This document shows, one piece after another, positions 24,902 through 31,684 of a stretch of 64,000 nucleotides of DNA. The notes below the pieces were generated by a model. It made no database searches, was not told the origin of the DNA, and worked only from the letters and a program-made list of their open reading frames with translations. Within the stretch, counting starts at the first letter, position 1. The number at the start of each line of letters is the position of its first letter. This stretch comes from CAVTWD01 sp963738325 (lineage in GTDB: Bacteria > Actinomycetota > Acidimicrobiia > Acidimicrobiales > Ilumatobacteraceae), in the NCBI GenBank assembly GCA_963738325.1, contig CAVTWD010000013.1, positions 124,001 to 188,000 on the forward strand. Reading direction: 5' to 3'. The position numbers and the translations under genes were made by a program.

Positions 24902-25060
24902 TGCCGTGACCGGCAACGTTTCGCCTCGTTGCGCCGGCCAGTGCCGGCGCCGACTGCGTTGCGCCTCGTCGCAATAGTGCTGCGACTATTGCTTCCTCGG
25001 CGCGCCTTGCCGGCACCAACCCTGGCTCGGCGGACCGGGCCTCAGTCACCGGTCACGGCA
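24902..25060. repeat. Hairpin-rich intergenic element bounded by 12-bp inverted repeats
   Basis: TGCCGTGACCGG (24902-24913) is repeated inverted as CCGGTCACGGCA (25049-25060). Inside lie three perfect hairpins: GCAACG/CGTTGC (24913-24932), GCGCCGGC/GCCGGCGC with a CAGT loop (24931-24950), and GCAATAGT/ACTATTGC with a 6-nt loop (24971-24992). It contains no ORF. It ends 4 nt before the ctaG stop. It could be a MITE-like mobile repeat or a structured RNA; nothing in the window is a second copy. Confidence 0.65.
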
Positions 25061-25064
25061 CTAG

Positions 25065-26045
25065 TCAGGCGCGCGACGACGAGGGGGCGCCACCGGCGGG
25101 GCGTAGCCACCCTGGCCCGGCGGAAGACGCTGGCCCGTACCGGGCAAGGCGTAGCCGTGACGCCTCGAGCGCGGTGTCGCAATCATTCCCCTCGGCCATC
25201 TCGGCCGCCTCGGCGGCCTTCTCGGCCACCGCTCGTTGCGCCACCAGCGCACGAACATCACCGCGATGACGGTCCAGATGAGCGGGATGTTGCCGACCTT
25301 CATGAACGCGCCGGCGAACTGCTGGTCGTTGAGCGCGCCGAAGCCGTAGACCCGCGGCGCCAGCTCGTAGGTGCGATACAGCGGGAAGTCGGCGAAGGTC
25401 AGGAACCCGCCGGGCACCATCGGCAGCGTGGCCGCGGCGAGGAAGAGGTACACCATCTTGACCGGGTACGAGCGGCCGCTGATCTCGGGGATCGTGCTGC
25501 AGATCGGCAGCCACAGGATCAGACCGGAGAGGATCCACGTCATATCGAGGGCGAAGGACCCGATCTGGGTGGCGCGCATCGTGTCGACCACGAGGGGAGC
25601 GTTGGTGCCGATCAGGACGACGTTGAACAGGATGCCGGCGACGACGGGCGGCTCAGGAAGCGCACGGCCCGGTAGAGGCGGAGCTTGCCGAGCAACCGCC
25701 GGGCCATCCACTCGGGCACGCCGATCAGCAGCAGCGGCGCGGCGGCCAGCGTGTAGATCATGTACTGGACCATGTGGACCGACGCGAGGTAGCTCGAGCC
25801 GAGCAGCCCGACGCGGCCAGTCCGAAGCGAGCCAGAGCGTGACACGCCGCCGAGGAAGGCCACTCGCCTGGCGGTGCCCTGCTCCGGAGCGGTCGTCCTG
25901 CGGCGCTTGACGCGCACGGAGGTAGGCGACCAGCCCCAGGCACAGCACCCAGACGCCGAAGTACGGCCGCCAGGCCCACGACCAAGGCCCGCTTGTGGGC
26001 CGAGCACCAGCAGCGCATCAGTGGCCATCGCTCGTCGAAGGTCAT
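25065..26045 (-). CDS. CtaG-type cytochrome c oxidase assembly factor, about six frame breaks
   Basis: A caa3-type CtaG membrane protein of about 320 residues, recoverable only across frames. Family pieces in order: WSWAWRPYFGVWVLCLGLV, TARRVAFLGG, TLWLASDWP, GLLGSSYLASVHMVQYMIY, TLAAAPLLLIGVPEWMARR, GILFNVVLIGTNAPLVVD, FALDMTWILSGLILWLPI and PLYRTYELAPRVYG. The ATG at 26045 overlaps the PCuAC stop (ATGA); an internal ATG at 26028 is also possible. The last frame could end at 25061 or 25065; the helical AEKAAEAAEMAEGND tail favours 25065. CtaG helps insert copper into cytochrome oxidase. So many small breaks suggest poor consensus here rather than an old pseudogene. Confidence 0.78.
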
Positions 26046-26600
26046 GGCGCCGTCCCCCATCTCGCGAGGGCGATCTCCGAGTACGACTCCACGGTAGCCG
26101 TCACCGTCGACGGGGGGGAACGGCGAGAACTGCAGCGTCAGCGTGACCTGTTCGCCGGGCACCAGCGGGCGGCGGAGCGGTTCGAGCATGAGGTGAGCCC
26201 CCCCCGGCCGAGCCGCAGCGTGGCGCCAGCGGGGATCGGCAAGCGGCCGACTTCCACCATGGCGACCGACGCGCCGTGAGCCTTGCACGGTGCGCTCGAT
26301 GGTGCCGGCCACATCCGCCGGCACGCCCACGAGCGCGTCGGCGCCGCCGTCGTTGCGGACGGTCAGGTAGCCAGAGGCGACGTCGTCGCCCTGTGAGACC
26401 ACTGCCGACGTGACGGTGAGGCGAGGCGGCGGCCCGGGTCCGTCGATGCCGGACCACAGAAAGCGACCACCCCCAGGCCGGCGACGAGGACCGCGGCGGC
26501 GCCGGCGGGCCGGAGGCGAGGGCGCGCCGGGTGGCGCCCGGGGGCTGTGCCGGCTCCTCCCGGGGCGGCGCATCGCCGGACGGCCCGGGGTGGCGGCCAT
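26042..26600 (-). CDS. PCuAC-type copper chaperone, at least three frame breaks
   Basis: About 185 residues across frames. An N-terminal membrane/lipoprotein-like segment (AAAVLVAGLGVVAFCG) leads to the PCuAC domain: LTVTSAVVSQGDDVASGYL, TVRNDGGADALVGV, a second piece MVEVGRLPIPAGATL, and GGAHLMLEPLRRPLVPGEQV. The final strand is restored by a change in a C7 run near 26117, giving STVTATVESYSEIAL and a stop overlapping ctaG. The HxM-type copper ligands are partly visible (HLM). The ATG at 26600 is 15 nt after the sco1 stop. PCuAC hands copper to SCO1 or the oxidase CuA site. Confidence 0.72.
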
Positions 26601-26614
26601 GCGGCGTGGAAGGT

Positions 26615-27255
26615 TCACCCGTTCCACGCCGGGTCGGTCAGCAGGCGGGGGAGGTCGTCGGCCCAGTCGCTCTGGCGGGTGCCGAAGGGGTAGACGACGT
26701 GGGCGAGGTCGTCGCGGCTGTAGGCGATGACCTGCGCGGCGTGGCCGACGACGTAGGACCCGTCGGCCTTGGGCTGCTCGGCGACCGACACCGGGATCCC
26801 GGCCGCCCGCTGGGCGGCGTCCATCTGGCCTCGGTGCCGGTGAGGCCGATGAAGCTCGGGTCGAAGTTGCCGAGCCACGACTTGAGGCCCGCCGGCGTGT
26901 CGCGGGCAGGGTCGGTCGTGGCGAACACGACCTTCGTGTTGGCCCGAACGTCGCCGGGGATCTCGTTCATGACCGCGGCGAGGTTGGCCATGTGCAGCGG
27001 GCAGACGTCGGGGCAATGCGTGTACCCGAAGAAGAGCAGGGTGAGGTAGCCGTCGGTGCGGGCCTGGAAGTCGAAGGGCTGGCCGTTGGTGTCGGTGAGG
27101 GTGAAGGACGGTTTGGGCCACGGTTGGCCGAGCAACGTGCCCCGCCAGCCATCGTTCTTCGGCACCTCCGGCTTCGCCGCCCCGGCCGCCCCGCAGCCCG
27201 CCAGCAGCGCGACGGCGAGGCCAGCCGCGGCGAGGAAGGCGGGCACCCGGTGCAC
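26615..27255 (-). CDS. SCO1/SenC copper-binding lipoprotein, one frame break
   Basis: About 213 residues. A lipoprotein signal (LAVALLAGCG) precedes a thioredoxin-like SCO domain: FTLTDTNGQPFDFQ, copper-binding CxxxC in FFGYTHCPDVCPLHM, and KVVFATTDPARDTP. A frame break near 26829 joins LTGTEA to MDAAQRAAGIPVSVAEQP; the chain then contains VVGHAAQVIAYSRDD, supplying the conserved copper-ligand histidine. SCO1 metallates and reduces the CuA site of cytochrome c oxidase. It is the first gene of sco1-PCuAC-ctaG. The GTG at 27255 is used. Confidence 0.87.
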
Positions 27256-27317
27256 GATCGGAGCCTAGGAGCCGACCGGCCTCATTAGTTGTCGGACTCC
27301 TGACTGCAACATCAGGC

Positions 27318-27340
27318 GATCTCCAGGCCTTCTCCAAGCC
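27318..27340 (-). promoter_or_regulatory. 11-bp direct-repeat operator between sco1 and azlC
   Basis: On the minus strand two adjacent 11-mers, GGCTTGGAGAA and GGCCTGGAGAT, put GGAG at an 11-bp spacing (plus-strand CTCC at 27321 and 27332). They match the array at 31400-31421 at 21 of 22 positions. Eleven-bp direct repeats are how OmpR/SARP-type winged helices bind DNA, and such a regulator is encoded at 28529-29860. The site is 60 bp from the azlC ATG and the same from sco1. Confidence 0.6.
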
Positions 27341-27399
27341 CGGTGAGCACGGCCTTGTCACGATCCCATGTCGTGCCGAACAACCGGGCAGGAGTCGTG

Positions 27400-28158
27400 A
27401 TGATGCAGGAGCTGGAGGCCACGTCGATCGGTGTCGAGCCGGGCGAGCCGGTCGCCGCACCTGGCGTCTCGCGCCCGAGCATGGCGAGGCGGCCGCCGGC
27501 GTCCCGGGCTGGTGCGGTGGCCATGATCCCCTACATCGCCGGCCTGGCACCCCTCGCGTTCGTCGTCGGCGCCACGATCGGCGAGCACCATGGGGCCTGG
27601 GCGGCGTGGCTCGGCGTCTGGCCGATCTTCAGTGGAAGCGCCCAGATGGCGAGCGTGCGAGCGTTTCACGATGCCGGCGCGGCGGCCGCGATCCTGACCG
27701 GGCTGGCGGTCAACACCCGCGTCGCGGCATACGGCTTCGGCGTGGCCGGACGCTGGCACCCGCAACCTCGGTGGTTCCGGCTGTTGGCACCGTGCTTGCT
27801 CGTCGATCCCACCTTCGCCGCCTACGACCACTACGCCGCGGATCATCCGGACCTCGACGAGCAACGCCGCTTCTTCCTCGCCGCCGGGCTCACGCTCGGA
27901 CTCGCGTTCTGGACACTGGTGACTGCCGCGATGCTGGTGGGCGGACGGATCGGCGGTGGCCTCGACATCACCGTCCCGCTGTGCCTGGTGGTGCCGCTCG
28001 GTACGCGGGTCCGGGCTCGTCCTGGCGCCGTTGCCGCCGCCATCGGCGCATTTGTGATCGTTATCTCCGACGGCTGGCCGAGTGGCACAGGCATGCTCTT
28101 GGCACTGGCAGGCGGCGTCGCCGGGGGGTTGCTGGTGCAAGGCGGGGAACGGCCATGA
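27400..28158 (+). CDS. AzlC-family branched-chain amino acid exporter subunit
   Basis: 252 residues. After a 40-residue polar N-terminus it has the AzlC pattern: GAVAMIPYIAGLAPLAFVVG, LGVWPIFSGSAQMASV, AAILTGLAVNTRVAAYGFGV and LLAPCLLVDPTFAAYDHY, in about six or seven membrane segments. AzlC and AzlD together export branched-chain amino acids or related azaleucine. The ATG at 27400 is chosen for its GGCAGGAG ribosome site at 27387-27394; an upstream GTG at 27343 has none. It overlaps azlD by 4 bp. The 11-bp repeats 60 bp upstream suggest control by the neighbouring regulator. Confidence 0.88.
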   Translation: MMQELEATSIGVEPGEPVAAPGVSRPSMARRPPASRAGAVAMIPYIAGLAPLAFVVGATIGEHHGAWAAWLGVWPIFSGSAQMASVRAFHDAGAAAAILTGLAVNTRVAAYGFGVAGRWHPQPRWFRLLAPCLLVDPTFAAYDHYAADHPDLDEQRRFFLAAGLTLGLAFWTLVTAAMLVGGRIGGGLDITVPLCLVVPLGTRVRARPGAVAAAIGAFVIVISDGWPSGTGMLLALAGGVAGGLLVQGGERP

Positions 28159-28478
28159 TGATGCTCGTCGTCGTGCTCGCCGTCGGCGCGGGCAGCTACC
28201 TCCTGCGGTCCGGACCTCTCCTGCTGCACGGGCGGGTGCGTCTACCCGCGTGGGTGGATCGGGCCGCATTCCTCGCCGCGACATCGGCTCTCGCGGCGGT
28301 GGTCACCTCGGCCGTCATGCACCACCAGCGCGCCGGTCACCCGGAGAGCGGAGCGGCGGCCGTCGTCGCCGTCGGAGCTGGGCTGGCGCTGGCCCTGGCC
28401 AAGGTGCCGATGCTCCGCGTGATCGCCGCCGGCGTGGCCGTGTACATGGTCGCCGGCGTCGTGCTGGCCGCGCTCTGA
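28155..28478 (+). CDS. AzlD-family membrane protein
   Basis: 107 residues, four hydrophobic segments. AzlD signature parts: VGAGSYLLRSGPLLL and PAWVDRAAFLAATSALAAVV. Small partner of AzlC. Its ATG overlaps the azlC stop (ATGA), so production is coupled. It converges on the regulator gene; an imperfect hairpin (GCAGGGACC / GGGTCCTGC, 28501-28526) lies between them and could end both transcripts. Confidence 0.87.
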   Translation: MMMLVVVLAVGAGSYLLRSGPLLLHGRVRLPAWVDRAAFLAATSALAAVVTSAVMHHQRAGHPESGAAAVVAVGAGLALALAKVPMLRVIAAGVAVYMVAGVVLAAL

Positions 28479-28528
28479 CCCCCTGGCCGCGACGACGGCG
28501 GCAGGGACCGCCTTGCCGGGTCCTGCTG

Positions 28529-29860
28529 TCAGCGCTGAACGGGCGCGCCCGCCAGGAAGCTGTCGAGCTCGTGCACGAACTCACCCCACGCCGGGTCGCG
28601 CTCGGGCAGCAGGTGATTGCAGCTGTCGAGCGGCAACAGGCGGCTTCCGCGAATAAGGGACGCCAACCGTCGCGACTGCTCGAAGGCGTCGTCGGGCTCT
28701 CGCCGGGCACAGGCGATCAGCGTCGGCACCGACACCTGTGGGGCCAGATCGGTCACGTCGATGTCGGCGAACTCGCTCAGGAAGCGCCACGCGTTCTCTG
28801 GCGAGGTCGAGCGGCGCTGCAACTCGTCGAAGGCGCGCCACTCGTCCCGGGTTCCCTCCGGTAGGAACCGCGAGGCGAACATCTGGCGGTACTGAGGCTC
28901 GGGACGACCCCAGCCGAGCCGGGTCAGGTCGATGCGCGCCTCGACCAGCTCGACGTCGGCCGTTGACGCCGCCCGCTTGCGGCGACCCTGCAGGAACGAG
29001 CCGAGCAGGACCAGGTGGCTGACACGTTCGGGGTTCCGCACCGCGAACTTGATGGCAACCGGCCCACCCTGTGAGATCCCGAGGAGCGCGAAGCGCTCGT
29101 ACCCTGCGGCGTCGACGATCGCCTCGAGATCCCGCACCCACGCGTCGAGCGAGAACTCCGGGACATCCCAGTCCGACAGTCCGCAGCCCCGCTCGTCGTA
29201 GCGGAGCAGGCGATAGCGGCTGGACAGCTCCAGCAGCCAGTGGCGCCACACCACCGTCTCCCGGTCGTAGTCGAGATGACTGAGCCAGTTGGCTGCCTTC
29301 ACAAGTGGTCGGCCCGACCCCATCACCGCATAGGCGAGGCGGACACCGTCTGCCGCCGTGCAGAACCGGATCTCCTGAGCCGGAAGCGGCGGAAGGGGGC
29401 GGGTCTCGGTGCGCCCCGCGGCCGCGTTGACGGCATCGTCGACCGCCGGGGTCACCTCGGCGACGAACTGGTAGCCGCGCCCATGGACCGTGCGCACGAT
29501 CCGCTGCATCTTGCCGTTGTCACCCACGGCCTGGCGCGCCGCCTTGACGCGACTCGTGAGGGCGGACTCGCTGACGAAGCGGTCGCCCCAGACGGTGTCG
29601 AGGATCTCCTCTTTCGTGACGACCCGGTCGCGTTCGCGGACGAGCAGGGCGAGGACGTCGAAGACCTGAGGCTCGATCGGGACGGCGACACCCCCGCGGC
29701 GCAACTCGAAGCGGCGCACGTCGAGCTCGCAATCGCCGAAGGTGTAGCGCACCGCCCCGCCCGTCAGTCGCGCCGGCCCGGACCAGCCTCGGCCCTTGCC
29801 AGCGCGCATGTCCGCGATCGGACGGGGCAGATGGGCACCGACGGGCGAGGCATCGCTCAC
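28529..29860 (-). CDS. Winged-helix regulator fused to an alpha/beta hydrolase
   Basis: 443 residues, one-component regulator. Residues about 36-130 are an OmpR/PhoB-type winged helix (FGDCELDVRRFELRRGG, VVTKEEILDTVWGDRFVSES, RIVRTVHGRGYQFVAEV). Residues about 165-440 are an alpha/beta hydrolase: RYDERGCGLSD, nucleophile elbow GISQGGPVA and a late histidine in DSCNHLLPERDPAW. The hydrolase may bind or cleave a small ester or amide signal and so control DNA binding; that is inference. The GTG at 29860 has AGGAG six bases upstream. A paralogue is at 50589-51842 and a remnant at 32927-33077. Arrays of 11-bp repeats flank it at 27.3 and 31.4 kb. Confidence 0.9.
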   Translation of the reverse strand: MSDASPVGAHLPRPIADMRAGKGRGWSGPARLTGGAVRYTFGDCELDVRRFELRRGGVAVPIEPQVFDVLALLVRERDRVVTKEEILDTVWGDRFVSESALTSRVKAARQAVGDNGKMQRIVRTVHGRGYQFVAEVTPAVDDAVNAAAGRTETRPLPPLPAQEIRFCTAADGVRLAYAVMGSGRPLVKAANWLSHLDYDRETVVWRHWLLELSSRYRLLRYDERGCGLSDWDVPEFSLDAWVRDLEAIVDAAGYERFALLGISQGGPVAIKFAVRNPERVSHLVLLGSFLQGRRKRAASTADVELVEARIDLTRLGWGRPEPQYRQMFASRFLPEGTRDEWRAFDELQRRSTSPENAWRFLSEFADIDVTDLAPQVSVPTLIACARREPDDAFEQSRRLASLIRGSRLLPLDSCNHLLPERDPAWGEFVHELDSFLAGAPVQR

Positions 29861-29958
29861 GCTCCTTGCACGAACGTGGCGGATGTTACGGGGCCATGGT
29901 TGTCGTTGTTTGCAGTCCGGTGCTTCGGACGCCGACGCAGGGTGGTCCGGGGCCGCCG

Positions 29959-31131
29959 TCAGCGCGCCGGCACGACCTCGTCCGACATCCCGAGTAGTTC
30001 GACCTCGTCGGCCATGGCGGCGGAGACGCCGAGCAGCAGCGCCCCCACCTCAGTGGTGTCCCACGCCATCGAGCCGAGGGCGTCGCTGAGACGGAAGAGG
30101 GGGTCGGAGAGCCGGTTGCGGGTGTGCTCGTACCCAGCGAGCGCCGCGTCCGCGTCGCCTTCGGCGAAGCCGGCAATGACCGCTCTCGCGAGGAGTTCGG
30201 CGTCGCGGAGGGCGTCGGTGATGCCGTGGGCGGTGATGGGGTCCTTGTAGTAGCCGGCGTCCCCGACCAGCGCCCATCCGGCCCCCCAGGCACGGCGCAG
30301 GTGGCCTGGCCGGCCGGGGAAGCGGTGGAGCCGCTCGGGTGGGGTCGCCACCGCCAGGCGGTCGGTGAGCTCGGGGGCGGCGCGCTCGAGCAATTCGAGG
30401 TAGCCGGCGTGGGCGTCACGCAGCAGGTGGCGCCGGAAGGTCTCGCGGGCGGCGCCGACGAACACGCACGTCTGGCCGTCGTTGGTGGGGATGGCCCCTG
30501 CCGTGACGTCCGGTCGGAAGAACCACTCGTAGCCGTCGGTCTCGAGGCCGGTCCAGTGTCCGTAGGCGGCGGCACCACCGGCGGAGCCGCGCCACAGCGT
30601 CTCCGCTGCGACCCAGGCGGCGAGGTGCGAGCTCATGCCGTCGGCGCCAATGGTGATGCGGCCATCGGCGTGCACCGCTCGGCCATCGGGGTCGTGGCCG
30701 GTGACACCGGTGACGCGACCGCGCGTGTCGCGGCGTAGCCCGGTGACCGTGGCACCCCAACGGATCTCGGCTCCCGCGGCCGCGGCGGCGTCGGCGACGA
30801 TGGGGTCGAGGACCGTGCGCCGGGGGGCGTAGAGGGCATCGACGCCGTGCGACGGCTTGATGTTCACCACGGTGACGTCGTCGCCGACCCGGAAGGTGGT
30901 CCGCCGCACTGCTGGTGTGCCCGCCGCGACGACCTGGTCGAGCAGGCCCCAGCGGCGGAGCTGCACGACGGCGCCGCGCATCAGGGCGTGCGTGGACAGC
31001 GTGTCGTCCCCGCGCTGTGACCGGTCCAGGACGAGGACGTCGAGGCCGGCACGGGCGAGGAGCATCGCGGTGGCAGCGCCCGCTGGTCGGGCGCCGACGA
31101 TCACCGCGTCGTAGGAAGGCGACGCGGCCAT
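29959..31131 (-). CDS. FAD-dependent monooxygenase / geranylgeranyl reductase-like oxidoreductase
   Basis: 390 residues, intact. N-terminal FAD site YDAVIVGARPAGAATAMLLA (GxGxxG reads GARPAG), then RRTVLDPIVADAAAAAGAE, a DG motif in RITIGADGMSSHLA, and the second FAD motif WALVGDAGYYKDPITAHGIT (GD). This is the class A flavoprotein monooxygenase / halogenase-like fold acting on soluble or hydrophobic organics. The ATG at 31131 has AAGGGA upstream. A tiny ORF overlaps its 5' end. It is divergent from another flavoprotein across paired 11-bp repeat arrays. Confidence 0.88.
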   Translation of the reverse strand: MAASPSYDAVIVGARPAGAATAMLLARAGLDVLVLDRSQRGDDTLSTHALMRGAVVQLRRWGLLDQVVAAGTPAVRRTTFRVGDDVTVVNIKPSHGVDALYAPRRTVLDPIVADAAAAAGAEIRWGATVTGLRRDTRGRVTGVTGHDPDGRAVHADGRITIGADGMSSHLAAWVAAETLWRGSAGGAAAYGHWTGLETDGYEWFFRPDVTAGAIPTNDGQTCVFVGAARETFRRHLLRDAHAGYLELLERAAPELTDRLAVATPPERLHRFPGRPGHLRRAWGAGWALVGDAGYYKDPITAHGITDALRDAELLARAVIAGFAEGDADAALAGYEHTRNRLSDPLFRLSDALGSMAWDTTEVGALLLGVSAAMADEVELLGMSDEVVPAR

Positions 31132-31319
31132 AGTTGTCCCTTCACGCAGTCCGTCCGGTCAGCCACGGGCGACACGCCGCTGGTGCCGCGTGGCCCGCGG
31201 GTCATCGCGGTCCATCTCCACCACGCCAGGCCCGGCACGTTGGCAGGGGTGGTATCGCTGCGGCGCCACGACCCACTGCTGCTGAGGTCGTGGGTCGTGA
31301 GCCGGCGGGTCTCGTTCAT
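31101..31319 (-). CDS. Candidate small ORF leading the FAD monooxygenase
   Basis: 72 codons from an ATG at 31319 with an excellent ribosome site (AAGGAG, about 10 bases upstream). The product starts MNETRRLTTHDLSSSGSW and has a tryptophan-rich centre (GLAWWRWTAM). G/C-rich third positions are kept through most of it. It overlaps the next gene by 31 bp; a one-base indel would instead end it at 31159 (…HQRRVARG). No family recognised. It could be a leader peptide, a peptide precursor or a small accessory protein. Confidence 0.45.
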   Translation of the reverse strand: MNETRRLTTHDLSSSGSWRRSDTTPANVPGLAWWRWTAMTRGPRGTSGVSPVADRTDCVKGQLWPRRLPTTR

Positions 31320-31399
31320 GACCGTCTCCTTCGGGTCGGGTGGCGCCACTCCGGGCGCTTCCGGCGGCCACGACGACGGTAAGGAACCGGCATCTCGAA

Positions 31400-31432
31400 G
31401 GCTTGGAGACGGCCTGGAGATCGTGGGGAGAC
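31400..31432 (+). promoter_or_regulatory. Left array of three 11-bp direct repeats
   Basis: Three contiguous 11-mers, GGCTTGGAGAC, GGCCTGGAGAT and CGTGGGGAGAC, keep GGAG at 31405, 31416 and 31427. The periodicity and spacing fit tandem binding by OmpR/SARP-type winged-helix proteins. It lies about 80 bp from the start of the minus-strand small ORF and monooxygenase. Confidence 0.65.
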
Positions 31433-31455
31433 GCCGGGTCTGCCCGCGCTCGTCT

Positions 31456-31488
31456 TCTCCCGATCTTCTCCACATCACCTCCAAGCCC
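31456..31488 (-). promoter_or_regulatory. Right array of three 11-bp direct repeats (inverted to the left array)
   Basis: On the minus strand GGCTTGGAGGT, GATGTGGAGAA and GATCGGGAGAA; plus-strand CTCC falls at 31457, 31468 and 31479. It mirrors the left array across a 23-bp gap and lies 90 bp before the plus-strand small ORF. Together they look like a symmetric divergent operator. The rest of 31320-31577 shows nothing else I can name. Confidence 0.65.
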
Positions 31489-31577
31489 TTGGCCCTGCGG
31501 TCGTGCACCTTGATGACCACCATCGACGGCCGGCCCGGGGAGCGCCGCGGCGGCCCACCAGGAGAGGTGCTGCGAAC

Positions 31578-31655
31578 ATGACCATGACCAACATCCGGTC
31601 TGCCGTCTACGACATCGTGACCAACCCGACCAACGTCACCGTCGAGCTCGCCTGA
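31578..31655 (+). CDS. 25-residue ORF upstream of the flavoprotein
   Basis: ATG at 31578 with AGGAGAGG about 8 bases upstream. The product starts MTMTNIRSAVYDIV and ends TNPTNVTVELA. Nearly every codon ends in G or C (23 of 24), as in real genes here. It stops 29 bp before the flavoprotein ATG, so the two are co-transcribed. No family recognised; possibilities are a leader peptide for translational coupling or a peptide precursor modified by the neighbouring oxygenases. Confidence 0.5.
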   Translation: MTMTNIRSAVYDIVTNPTNVTVELA

Positions 31656-31684
31656 GCCCGGTGCAAGCGGAACGGACTGGATCC

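Noticed and set aside
26101..26457. Separate small arginine-rich ORF in the PCuAC region
   Set aside because: Only one fragment of it (EVGRLPIPAGATLRL) is meaningful, and that fits as part of the frameshifted PCuAC gene.
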